Source: an endosymbiont of Escarpia spicata (GTDB lineage Bacteria > Pseudomonadota > Gammaproteobacteria > Chromatiales > Chromatiaceae). Taken from it: a DNA stretch of 64,000 nucleotides. The notes under the pieces were generated by a model that did no database searches, had not been told where the DNA came from, and was given only the letters and a program-made list of their open reading frames with translations. The DNA lies in NCBI GenBank assembly GCA_003349915.1, contig QFXE01000021.1, forward strand, positions 124,001 through 188,000, read 5' to 3'. The position numbers were made by a program, and so were the translations under genes. Every line of letters starts with the position of its first letter. Position 1 is the first letter of the stretch. Of the stretch, positions 7,911 through 16,269 are shown one piece after another.

Positions 7911-8918
7911 TCACCACCAAACCCCCGACATCACCAAGTTGGAACTCAACACAGCCCAAGTGGCAATCAGATAAAACAACCCGAAAAGACCAATGGCCAT
8001 CCAGGTCAGCCGAGGTGCATCCCGTTCTACCGCTTCAGTGAGGCTCGAAACCCGTTTCCAGGGTGCAATCATGCCAGCCCCAAAAGCCAGGGCTGTGGCA
8101 AAAAATAGGGGAATATAGAGAAAGTAACCTGCATAGTCGTGGCCCGATTTTAAAATACAGAACGGGCAATGATGATGAGGATGTTCGTAGATATAGAGTG
8201 ATACAAACGAGACGATGGCCACCAAAGCCATCACAAAAGCAGCACTGCTCAGAATCGCAAACAGCGGTCCGCCGCTACGTTTCAGTCCATACCAGACCCC
8301 ACTTCCCAGGGCTGCAACACCCGTACCGTAGAGGGCGAACATAGCGCTTCTCGGTTGCAGACTGGAGACCTCTGCTGCCACTCCTTCCGCATCTGCAGAG
8401 AAGAGCGCTCCGCAGCAGGAGGTAATGACATCCGGATCCATCTCCAGAAAGTGACGGAGTTGCACGTAAAACTCTGCCAACACCATCGACACGATCAGCA
8501 GCAGCAGAGCGTACTTCAGTTTTACCAGTGGATAGTCATAACCCTGGTTATCCAGGTAGTTGAGTGCCAGCCAGGCCGCACCGCTGAAGAAGATCGTCAT
8601 CTTCAAAAACAGGGTGGGCCACCCCCACTCGTTCACATTGAGCACACCGGTTGCGCACATAGCGCCCACAAACTGACCGGACATAGATTCGGCGTTGTAG
8701 ATGAACAGCAGCAGGGAGACCAGTTCCGAGACAAAGGCCCAGGTAAGCAGGGTCGAGATCAGATAGGTGCGCCGCTCCAGATTCAGTTGGCGCTCACTAC
8801 CACTGTTGATATCCCAATGCCGAACAACCTGCAAGCCAAAACCCGCAGCAAGCAGCAACATCAGACTGACCACAGCCGAGACCAGGACAAGCGCCATGAT
8901 AGCCGGATTCAGCAGCAT
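7911..8918 (-). CDS. uncharacterised Cys/His-rich polytopic membrane protein
   Basis: A 335-residue integral membrane protein with about eight hydrophobic segments, not recognised as a named family. Three Cys-bearing loops stand out: GAMCATG near residue 86, ITSCCGALF near residue 165 and HPHHHCPFC near residue 252, the last followed by ILKSGHDY. Such clusters suggest metal or disulfide chemistry at the membrane. It sits inside the operon between the ABC ATPase gene (3-base gap) and the TlpA-like gene (23-base gap), so it is likely a core part of the same system. Export versus sensing cannot be decided. Confidence 0.7.
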   Translation of the reverse strand: MLLNPAIMALVLVSAVVSLMLLLAAGFGLQVVRHWDINSGSERQLNLERRTYLISTLLTWAFVSELVSLLLFIYNAESMSGQFVGAMCATGVLNVNEWGWPTLFLKMTIFFSGAAWLALNYLDNQGYDYPLVKLKYALLLLIVSMVLAEFYVQLRHFLEMDPDVITSCCGALFSADAEGVAAEVSSLQPRSAMFALYGTGVAALGSGVWYGLKRSGGPLFAILSSAAFVMALVAIVSFVSLYIYEHPHHHCPFCILKSGHDYAGYFLYIPLFFATALAFGAGMIAPWKRVSSLTEAVERDAPRLTWMAIGLFGLFYLIATWAVLSSNLVMSGVWW

Positions 8919-8921
8919 GAT

Positions 8922-9605
8922 TCACTCCTGCACAAGCAAACCATCACACATCTCCACTACCCGGTTCACCACGGGTGAATCGAAGACGACTGGATCGTGA
9001 CTGGTGATCAAAATGGTCTTCCCAGATTGGTACAACTCATCGATCAGACCCATGAACTCGCGTGAGAGTTTTGTATCGAGATTGGCCGTCGGTTCATCCG
9101 CAATCAAAATCTTCGGATCATTGATCAGGGCACGGCAGATCGCCACCCGCTGGGCCTCGCCGCCAGAGAGCCACTCCACCGGGTTATCGGCCTTGCTGCT
9201 CAGGTTGAAGTGATCAAGCAGACGGCTGGCCGATTCCACCAAGACCTTATGGTCGGGCACAAGCGGATAGGCAGGCAGCATGATGTTTTCCAGTACGCTC
9301 AGTCCCTGGATCAGATTGAATTTTTGAAAGATGAAACCAAAGGTATGGCGCCTGATATCTGTCAGAAAACGTTCCGGTAGACCGGAGATGGTTCGATCCC
9401 CAAGCTGAATGCGGCCACTGGTCGGTCGTGAGAGACAACCGATCATGGAGAGCAGCGTGGTTTTGCCGGAACCACTCGCCCCTTTTAGACAGGTGACCTT
9501 GTTGGGTTCGATCTTCAGGGAAACACCTTGGATAGCCCAAAATTCATTAGGCCGGCCCTGGTTAAAGGCCTTCTTGATATCTGTCAGCTCAATGAACATC
9601 TGCAA
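8922..9605 (-). CDS. ABC transporter ATP-binding protein (LolD/MacB-type)
   Basis: A 227-residue ATPase. Walker A is GASGSGKTT near residue 41, the signature is LSGGEAQR near residue 144, Walker B is ILIADEPTANLD near residue 164 and the switch His lies in ITSHDP. The GXFQXFNLIQGLSVLENIMLP-type Q-loop region is typical of the LolD/MacB/FtsE subfamily that pairs with FtsX-fold permeases. The permease is encoded immediately upstream (the genes abut). These systems usually act mechanically on periplasmic or envelope partners rather than importing solutes. It is the third gene of the operon. Confidence 0.9.
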   Translation of the reverse strand: MQMFIELTDIKKAFNQGRPNEFWAIQGVSLKIEPNKVTCLKGASGSGKTTLLSMIGCLSRPTSGRIQLGDRTISGLPERFLTDIRRHTFGFIFQKFNLIQGLSVLENIMLPAYPLVPDHKVLVESASRLLDHFNLSSKADNPVEWLSGGEAQRVAICRALINDPKILIADEPTANLDTKLSREFMGLIDELYQSGKTILITSHDPVVFDSPVVNRVVEMCDGLLVQE

Positions 9606-10739
9606 CTACCGCATAATCGCATCGGGGTCGGTGATCGAGGCTTGCCATATTGGGATGATGGTTGCCACGGTGTAGGGAAAGACCGTAAAGAAGAAGAGCG
9701 TTGCCACCTGCATGCCATCGATAAATGGCGTCAGCTGAAAATCGGGATAGAGCACGGCCCAGCCCTTGAGCACCGGTTCAAACAGACTGGCCGACCCGTA
9801 AAAGACGTGGGCATAGGCAGCCAGATAGCCAATGATAAAGGCGGCAAGCGAGACTATGGCCCCCTCCCAAAACTTCATCCTTAATACATCTCCTGTCTCC
9901 CAACCCACCGCTTTCAGGATGCCGATCTCCCGCTTCTCTTCTGCACTGAGACCAGACGCCTTGTCCCAGGCAAAGATCACAAAGGCAAGTACCGCACCGG
10001 CCAACAGGACAAAAACAATGCCCTGGCGCCAGGAGAAGATGCTGTCGTAGGTACGCAACACCTCTTCACGCAGGATAGGACGCGTATCCGGCAGTTTCAA
10101 CGAGAGCTTCTCCGCGATCTTTTGAACCTCTCGCGGGTTGCGCACCGACAGCACAAGATCGGTAAAGTAACCGTCAGGAACGCCAAACGTGACCCGATAG
10201 GCCTTCTCAGAGAGAAAAACCAGATCAGCGCTGACCAGTTCCGACACCGTATCGAGTATATCTGTCACCTGAAAAGAGTAGGCCTCGCCATCGTGGGAGC
10301 GGAAAGTGATCCAGTCTCCGATACCGACCCCTCGAGTACGTGCGATAGCCGCTCCAATGATCGTTTCCGTGGTGGAAAGTCCCTTTGTTTCATCCACCAT
10401 CATGGTGTAGTTGGCCTTTACCGCGGGATCGTAGAAATACCCCCAAAGACGCCCTTTCTTCTCCACCACGCCGCGCAACCGGCCAATGCGATCCAGATAG
10501 TCCGCAGGCATCAAGGCATGCCGGCCAGCAACCATGCGTTGAAGAATGATCTCCGGTGACTGCTGCAGAATAATCCCAGCCTCATGACGCAGCGCATGGG
10601 TAAACAGCATGACAGAGGCAAGCATAAAGACTATGAGCGTATAGACAAACAGGAGACCAAAATTTTTACCTTTACGCCGTAACAGTGAAGCCAGAGTAAA
10701 GTCGATCAGATACTTCTGTTTGCGGAAAAAATCGATCAC
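9606..10739 (-). CDS. FtsX/MacB-type ABC transporter permease
   Basis: A 377-residue permease. It has one N-terminal TM helix (residues ~27-50), a periplasmic domain of ~190 residues and three C-terminal TM helices (~residues 240-265, 290-315, 350-370): the FtsX/LolCE layout. The conserved cytoplasmic segment EKREIGILKAVGWETGDVL precedes the second TM block and is the coupling helix seen in this family. It would form a homodimer with the ATPase encoded next. Its start overlaps the stop of the upstream small gene by 4 bases. Substrate or partner is unknown; a periplasmic copper or thiol partner is an inference from context. Confidence 0.88.
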   Translation of the reverse strand: MIDFFRKQKYLIDFTLASLLRRKGKNFGLLFVYTLIVFMLASVMLFTHALRHEAGIILQQSPEIILQRMVAGRHALMPADYLDRIGRLRGVVEKKGRLWGYFYDPAVKANYTMMVDETKGLSTTETIIGAAIARTRGVGIGDWITFRSHDGEAYSFQVTDILDTVSELVSADLVFLSEKAYRVTFGVPDGYFTDLVLSVRNPREVQKIAEKLSLKLPDTRPILREEVLRTYDSIFSWRQGIVFVLLAGAVLAFVIFAWDKASGLSAEEKREIGILKAVGWETGDVLRMKFWEGAIVSLAAFIIGYLAAYAHVFYGSASLFEPVLKGWAVLYPDFQLTPFIDGMQVATLFFFTVFPYTVATIIPIWQASITDPDAIMR

Positions 10740-11041
10740 CGACCAAACCTCTGAGGGGGGAAAATCAATGAGCCGCTGGGAAAGTGCTCCAAAGCCATCG
10801 GATGATCCTGAAACGCTGAATGCAGATCCGACTGACTCGGGTGACGCGTATAACGTGCTTCGGTGAACAAGGCCAAGTCAGTCAATCCCAACTCCGCCAC
10901 CAGAGCCGAGCGATGTTGCAGATCTTCAGTTGCCGATTGACGGCGAAGTTCCGCATCCACCAAGGTAAAAATCAGACACAGAACGGCGCTGAAAAAAACT
11001 ATCAGAAGTGTGTTTGATCGCCTCATTGTCTGCGTAATCAC
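10736..11041 (-). CDS. small membrane-anchored protein, first gene of the operon
   Basis: A 101-residue uncharacterised protein with one hydrophobic N-terminal segment (residues ~12-30) and a polar, basic C-terminal domain predicted outside the cytoplasm. No family was recognised. An alternative start is the internal Met at residue 6. The 4-base overlap with the permease gene indicates translational coupling. It could be an adaptor or membrane-fusion-like partner for the ABC transporter, but it is much shorter than MacA. Confidence 0.65.
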   Translation of the reverse strand: MITQTMRRSNTLLIVFFSAVLCLIFTLVDAELRRQSATEDLQHRSALVAELGLTDLALFTEARYTRHPSQSDLHSAFQDHPMALEHFPSGSLIFPPQRFGR

Positions 11042-11245
11042 TATTGGAAATGGTGTGAATAGCAGCCAGTCTAGAGTGCCGGAATGCGGCTACTCATTGA
11101 CAACAATCAGTCCGCCAAAAAAGAAATAAGGAGTGTGTCAAATGACCTGTTTTTCACGAAAAATTCAGTCACAAGAGAGCAGCAGCCCGCTAAAACAGAT
11201 TCCTGAAATCTGTATGAAGGGATTTTAGAGGCCTTTGAGGCAGAC

Positions 11246-11265
11246 GCGGGTCAGGTCTGACCCGC
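11246..11265. repeat. 20-base palindrome
   Basis: GCGGGTCAG is followed by GT and then CTGACCCGC: nine paired bases around two. Such a compact palindrome could be an intergenic repeat or a protein-binding site. It sits between the sigma-54 activator gene and the ABC operon. Confidence 0.55.
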
Positions 11266-11275
11266 AACAGCGAAC

Positions 11276-11301
11276 AAACCACCGGCTAAAGTCGGTGGTT
11301 T
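11276..11301 (-). terminator. hairpin after the sigma-54 activator gene
   Basis: Stem AAACCACCGGC / GTCGGTGGTTT (one G-T wobble) with a TAAA loop, 22 bases past the stop of the minus-strand activator gene. On the minus strand the stem ends in TTT but no long U tract follows, so termination would be moderate. Confidence 0.5.
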
Positions 11302-11323
11302 CGGGGCGGAGTATTAAACCGGA

Positions 11324-12298
11324 TTAGCTTTCTATTGCGTACTTCTTGATGCGGTACAGCAGCGTATCTCGAGAGAGTCCAAGCAGACGCGCCGCCTTGC
11401 TTCGATTCCCCAGTGTCCGACTCAACGCCTGGCGAATCAGGTTGGCTTCCAGTTCATCCATATTCAAACCAGCAGCAGGCAAGACAAAATCACCGCGCTG
11501 CTGCGACTGGGGAATCACCTCATGGCGGAACTCTCTCGGCAGGTTTTCAGGCTGAACCGCCCGACCGCTAAACAGGATCAGCATCCTTTCGCAGAAATTC
11601 TTCAGCTCACGGACATTTCCCGGCCAGCTGTAGCGACGCAGAACTTTCAAGACTGAGCGACTGTAGTTTGGTGCATCAAGACTGTACTGGGCTGACAACT
11701 CTTCCGTCAGTCTGTTGAACAGCAGTTCCACATCACCCGGACGTTCGCGCAATGCAGGCAGTTCCAGGGGAACGACATAGAGCCTGTAGTAGAGATCCCG
11801 ACGAAAACTGCCCTCTTTTACCGCCTTGCCAAGATCCCTGTTTGTCGCGGCAATCACCCGGACGTTCAGTTTTTCAGGCTTAGGGTAACCCACGGCCTGA
11901 CACTCACCCGAATCGATAAACCGCAGCAGCTTCGATTGAATCGAGTGGGGCAGTTCCCCCACCTCATCCAGAAAAAGCGTACCACCATCAGCCGCTTTCA
12001 CCTTGCCCATTTCGTCCTGAACCGCATCGGTAAAAGCACCCTTGCGATGGCCGAAAAGCTCCGACTCAGCCAGTTGCTCCGGCAGGGCTGCGCAGTTGAC
12101 GGTCACGAAGGCCTTATCGGAACGCCGACTGTAGCGGTGTAACGCGTTAGCCAGCAATTCCTTGCCGGTACCGCTCTCACCGGTCACCAGCACAGTAGCG
12201 TCAGTGGCGGCAACGATTCTGGCTGCACGCAGCACCGTCTGAAACTCCGGTGCTGCCCCTAGCATGGTCTGATTCTGAATATTCATGGCGGACATCAT
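11324..12298 (-). CDS. sigma-54-dependent transcriptional activator (AAA+ and Fis-type HTH, no receiver)
   Basis: A 324-residue PspF-like enhancer-binding protein lacking an N-terminal sensory domain. The AAA+ domain begins near residue 12: Walker A is GESGTGKE (~41), the sigma-54-contact loop reads GAFTDA (~86) instead of the common GAFTGA, Walker B is [12 protein letters not shown] (~106), and the R-finger region RRDLYYRL follows. The C-terminal Fis-type helix-turn-helix ends [20 protein letters not shown]. It hydrolyses ATP to open promoters for sigma-54 RNA polymerase. With no receiver it is probably controlled by partner proteins or by its own level. Its targets may include the adjacent DUF748 gene or the ABC operon, but I found no convincing -24/-12 element. 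Confidence 0.9.
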   Translation of the reverse strand: MMSAMNIQNQTMLGAAPEFQTVLRAARIVAATDATVLVTGESGTGKELLANALHRYSRRSDKAFVTVNCAALPEQLAESELFGHRKGAFTDAVQDEMGKVKAADGGTLFLDEVGELPHSIQSKLLRFIDSGECQAVGYPKPEKLNVRVIAATNRDLGKAVKEGSFRRDLYYRLYVVPLELPALRERPGDVELLFNRLTEELSAQYSLDAPNYSRSVLKVLRRYSWPGNVRELKNFCERMLILFSGRAVQPENLPREFRHEVIPQSQQRGDFVLPAAGLNMDELEANLIRQALSRTLGNRSKAARLLGLSRDTLLYRIKKYAIES

Positions 12299-12327
12299 AA
12301 TTCATTTCAAGAACTGTGTGAAATGCC

Positions 12328-15300
12328 TTAGATCAAAACGTCCACTCGGGGCGCAGCCTTCTCATCCTTATCCAACTCCGGACGACACACGGCAGTCCGG
12401 CTGGGATCGACAGCATGCTTGTTAACCAGAAAATCCTCCACCGATTCTGCCCTCTGGCGCGCCAACTCCAACAACTTCTCGTTTGTGACGGATTTTGGCT
12501 TGGGGGGCAGCTTGAGCGCCTTTTTCGTCTTTTTACTGTCTTTTATAGTAGATTTATCGTCTTTTACTGCAACTTTTGTCGCATCCGCCTTGGCCGCATC
12601 CGCCTTGGCCGCATCCGCCTTGGCCGCTTCTGCCTTGGCCGCTTCTGCCTTGGCCGCTTCTGCCTTGGCCGCTTCTGCCTTGGCCGCTTCTGCCTTGGCC
12701 ACTTCTGCCTTGGCCGCATCCGCCCTGGCCGCTTCTGCCCTGGCCGCATCAACCTTGGCCTGCCACGCTTCCTGACTCCGGCGATCAAACTCGGCTCGAT
12801 CTGCTTCTGTGGCAAAACCACATAGCTTAATGGCGATGCCCGGACGTGACTTCAGCACTTCAGCCACCTTTTTCAGATATTTTCGATCTTTCCCCTCCAA
12901 CTCCCCGGAGGCTGCTGCAAAAGCGACAGGATCCAGACGGATCGCCGAATTGCTGTCTGCCAGATGTGTGGCAATTGCTATCGCCGTTCCATAGGGGAAA
13001 AATGCTGCGCCAAGCGTGGCCAGCGCACCCGTCTTGATCGCCTTACCCAACGCAATCGAAATCACATCGCTTGGGTCTATCTGGAGATTACCCATCTCCC
13101 CGGAGACGGGGATGTTCAATACGATGTTGTCGTTTTTATCCTCCAGTATACCGAGGGCGGTATCCAGCGGCATGGAGATCTTTGCAGTGAGTTTCTGCGC
13201 CTTTTCGTCACTCACCGGAGAAACCTCAAGCCTGTTGAGTTCGATCTTGTTGTCTGCCGCAATCTGTCCCTTGTCGATATTGAAGTCCATGGTCAGATCC
13301 AACTCGCCGCTATCCATGTTGTAACCTATGGTGTCTCCTGAATAAGAGGAGACCTTAGGCAGCTCAAACGCATCGATCTTACCTTTAACATGACCGCTGG
13401 GAGGACGATAAAAAGGTGTGTACTCAGCATCCAATGTGAAACGGGTGTGCCTGCCAAGATTGGCGTTAAGATTGAGACTGGTCAGCTTCTCCGGTTGGGT
13501 ACTGTCTATTCCCTCTACCTCGAAAGCTTCGATGATTGTGGTCATGGCAAAGGGAGGATCGACAAAATCGTCCCGCACATGGATTTTATTCTCCCCCTGC
13601 CAGACGATCTGATCGATCACAATCGACAGCGGCATTTCGACAACCCCCTCTGTTTGCGGTTCAGGCTGCGCCGGTTTTTCTTCGGTCTCCTCCCGTTTCT
13701 GCTCGACTTCCTGAAGCGAAACCGCAGGCTGTGCTTCGGCATCGATCTTGCCTGCCTCTCCCGTCAACAGCTCAGTCATCAACTCCCGGAAGACGACAAC
13801 ATTCCAGTGCCCCTTTCCGGATCTTCTCAGGGTCTTTTCAATACCCTGTTTTTCGATCTGTTTTATGACTAATCCGTCCTCCATCGAAAATGACCAGTCG
13901 CGGAGATGGATCGATTCAGTGAACAGGATACGTTCCCCCTCCTGCTCAACGGGCGCAGAGAGTTCCAGCCCTTTGAAAGCAGTCTCTGTCATGGCCAGGC
14001 GGTTACCCTCGGTTATGGCCACCTCCGTCATCTTCAACTGCTCCAAGGCAAACAAGACCACTTGACTGCGGGTGTCGCGAAAGGTGATGCCATCGAGTTG
14101 TGAAGCACCCTCTGCAGTGACGGCAGGCGCTTCACCGCCGGTCTTCAATGCAAATCGGCCAGTCCACTCAAACTGCTCATTGGTCAGCGCCATTCCCGGA
14201 TCAGGCAGATTTCCCTCAAGTGATTTCAACCCAAGTCGACCCTCGGTTGCCACTGTCAAGGCAGCCATCTGCGGATCAGGTTGATCCAGAGAGAAATCTC
14301 CTGACCAAAGCAGCTCCGCCAACTGTACCGCACCCTGTGGAATGGAGAGGTCCACCCCATCCACCCGCAGATCGCTGTGATTCGAGAGCTGCAGTCCCCC
14401 CGCCTCATTTCTGTCCATCTTGAATCGCAGCTTGCCGAGTTTCAGGGCAGCAACCGCAATCTGCGCCTGCTGTTCACCCGCACTGTTGATCAGCAGGTGC
14501 CCCAAATCCATATCCCCTTCGACTTTGAGCGCCTGGCCTTTCAGCGCCACATCTCCCTGCCAGTTCATCTTTTCCAGCGAGAGGGCATTCTGCGGATCAG
14601 AAAGCTGCAGCTGATTTGTCATCACCTTGGCCCGATTGGAGAGTTCTAGCTGTCCCGCCTTATCAACGGCAAGTTTGAGTTCCAAACCGCTGATCTCAAT
14701 CGCCTCTGTAGCCACCTCTCCCAAATCAGAGGCACGGCCATCCATTTTCGTCTGCTGCAATCCGAGATCCCCAAGCACTTGCAGATGCAGGCCTTGAGGA
14801 CCCTGAGTCAGTTGAACCCTCCCCTTCCAACGGGTTGCACCACTCGCTATCTTCATTGCAGGGTTGGGTAGATCCACCTCGGTCAATTGATGGTTGAGAC
14901 TGCCGTCCAGATCCAGTTCCAATCCTGCCGCAGAGGACCAACCACCCTGCGTGCTACCGCTCCACCGGGTCGACTTGTCTGCCACCTCAACCCAAGGCGT
15001 CTGTAGCTGGAGAGCATCCGTTCCCAGGTTGCCATCGGTACTCCAGTGGAATCGGCCTTCCGGTTTGAGTTCGACTTTGAAGGCGCTGTCGATGGTTAAC
15101 TTGCCTTTTAACTGAGGCACTCTATCCGCAACCAACACTTGAATCGGATCCAGCAAAATTGGCTCCAATCCCAATTGTCCGGAGACCCAGGGCTCATCAA
15201 CAAACGGTCTGCTCTCTCCCGTTAGCTTCAGAGGTGCCTGATTGAGCTTGCCGGACAGGTTGAAACGGGCGCTGCGTTGAGGCTCCCAACTCACCACATC

Positions 15301-15846
15301 TTCAAGCCGGAGACTATCGATCTCCAGTTCGCTGTTAAAATCGCCGTTGGTATACTTGACCGTCGTGTTGACGATCTTCAACTGATCAATCGCAAATCCC
15401 CAAGGCTCTCCCTCTCCACCCATGGCCTCGCCGCCAAGGGTGCGTATCACGATACCGCCAAAGTGCACCACGCCCTCCGCCTTCTGCTCCATGCCGAGCT
15501 GCAGGCCATCGACTTCAACCATACGAAGCCGGGCGCGGCGACTGAAGAGGAAGTGCCAGACAATCTCCGCGCTGCAATGCTTCAACTCCACACGTCGCTC
15601 CCCCTCTCCTATGGCGGAGAGTCCACGCAGATGGAAACGGCCGCTAAAGGGATTGAAATCGACATCCTCGATCTCCACCTTTCGTATCCCATTATCGAGC
15701 ATATAGCTGCTGATACCCATTTCTATTCCAAACGGGATAAAGACGAGTACACTGATGATGAGCAGCGTGAACCCACCCGTTACAGCCAAAAAACGCCTCG
15801 ATTTCAGCCTGGCGGTTATGATTTTTATTAGCGAGTCAACGGTCAT
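12328..15846 (-). CDS. giant DUF748/AsmA-like envelope protein
   Basis: A 1172-residue protein with one N-terminal TM helix (residues ~18-42) and a very long periplasmic beta-rich region of the DUF748/AsmA-like superfamily, whose members bridge the envelope and are linked to lipid transport. The C-terminal third carries a 60-residue Lys/Ala/Glu tract made of KAEAA units (see 12580). After it, ARQRAESVEDFLV and a final DVLI resemble the second half of an OmpA-type peptidoglycan-binding domain. The neighbouring sigma-54 activator is on the same strand, 29 bases downstream, so they may be co-transcribed. Lipid-transport function is family-level inference. Confidence 0.82.
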   Translation of the reverse strand: MTVDSLIKIITARLKSRRFLAVTGGFTLLIISVLVFIPFGIEMGISSYMLDNGIRKVEIEDVDFNPFSGRFHLRGLSAIGEGERRVELKHCSAEIVWHFLFSRRARLRMVEVDGLQLGMEQKAEGVVHFGGIVIRTLGGEAMGGEGEPWGFAIDQLKIVNTTVKYTNGDFNSELEIDSLRLEDVVSWEPQRSARFNLSGKLNQAPLKLTGESRPFVDEPWVSGQLGLEPILLDPIQVLVADRVPQLKGKLTIDSAFKVELKPEGRFHWSTDGNLGTDALQLQTPWVEVADKSTRWSGSTQGGWSSAAGLELDLDGSLNHQLTEVDLPNPAMKIASGATRWKGRVQLTQGPQGLHLQVLGDLGLQQTKMDGRASDLGEVATEAIEISGLELKLAVDKAGQLELSNRAKVMTNQLQLSDPQNALSLEKMNWQGDVALKGQALKVEGDMDLGHLLINSAGEQQAQIAVAALKLGKLRFKMDRNEAGGLQLSNHSDLRVDGVDLSIPQGAVQLAELLWSGDFSLDQPDPQMAALTVATEGRLGLKSLEGNLPDPGMALTNEQFEWTGRFALKTGGEAPAVTAEGASQLDGITFRDTRSQVVLFALEQLKMTEVAITEGNRLAMTETAFKGLELSAPVEQEGERILFTESIHLRDWSFSMEDGLVIKQIEKQGIEKTLRRSGKGHWNVVVFRELMTELLTGEAGKIDAEAQPAVSLQEVEQKREETEEKPAQPEPQTEGVVEMPLSIVIDQIVWQGENKIHVRDDFVDPPFAMTTIIEAFEVEGIDSTQPEKLTSLNLNANLGRHTRFTLDAEYTPFYRPPSGHVKGKIDAFELPKVSSYSGDTIGYNMDSGELDLTMDFNIDKGQIAADNKIELNRLEVSPVSDEKAQKLTAKISMPLDTALGILEDKNDNIVLNIPVSGEMGNLQIDPSDVISIALGKAIKTGALATLGAAFFPYGTAIAIATHLADSNSAIRLDPVAFAAASGELEGKDRKYLKKVAEVLKSRPGIAIKLCGFATEADRAEFDRRSQEAWQAKVDAARAEAARADAAKAEVAKAEAAKAEAAKAEAAKAEAAKAEAAKADAAKADAAKADATKVAVKDDKSTIKDSKKTKKALKLPPKPKSVTNEKLLELARQRAESVEDFLVNKHAVDPSRTAVCRPELDKDEKAAPRVDVLI
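12580..12759 (-). repeat. 15-bp tandem repeat coding for KAEAA/KADAA units
   Basis: Twelve consecutive 15-base units (plus-strand form CGCTTCTGCCTTGGC and variants) lie inside the DUF748 gene. They encode repeats of Ala-Lys-Ala-Glu/Asp-Ala. Five adjacent units are identical, so the tract is recent or homogenising and likely to change length by slippage in steps of five residues without breaking frame. The product would be a long charged helix. Confidence 0.9.
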
Positions 15847-16269
15847 GTCACGTTTCCTTGTCTGCCCATGAGAGAGAGGATAATTTACGCTTGTTGTTCC
15901 TATTCTAGACGTCTCTACAAATAGACTAAACCCGCAGGAACAACCCCCGGCATCTCTTCTCTAGTCTATACCTTCCCAAAGATCAGAAGTACCTTCCCGC
16001 CGCCGCCAGAATTCGATCGGCAGAAACTCAAACAAGGTGCGGAAAAGTGAATGTTGTTCCCCACCTGCACGGTTTTATTTCCCAGGACACGAAGACATAA
16101 GTGGGGTTTTTACCCGTTTTGGGGCAAAAAACGTGAAGCTGATCTCACTTCTTCGGAGGGTGTAAAAATGCGTGCGCCGATACCGGAAAAAGTGTGAACT
16201 GGCGACTGAAGAACTCCAACTGTCGCACCGATATTCTGGGTAACGGAAATATAATCAACGGGTGCAGCC
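15847..16269. other. 423-base intergenic region without a recognisable gene
   Basis: This divergent region lies between the DUF748 gene (minus) and the cadherin-like lipoprotein gene (plus) and must hold both promoters. I see no open frame with coding character. A 19-base stretch at 16054-16072 partly resembles the I-E CRISPR repeat but is gapped and alone. Several short dyads at 16100-16250 could form structure in the lipoprotein mRNA leader, but none matches a riboswitch that I know. Confidence 0.5.

Noticed and set aside
11042-11110. Possible sigma-54 promoter for the ABC operon (CCGGCAC followed by TGGCTGC on the minus strand)
   Set aside because: The spacing between GG and GC is 12, not the required 10, so the -24/-12 pattern fails.
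12564-12830. Low-complexity frames opposite or out of phase with the KAEAA tract
   Set aside because: They are the other reading frames of a 15-bp tandem repeat.
16054-16072. Isolated CRISPR-repeat-like sequence upstream of the cadherin-like gene
   Set aside because: It needs a two-base gap and several mismatches to align, has no second repeat at 61-base spacing and no leader.
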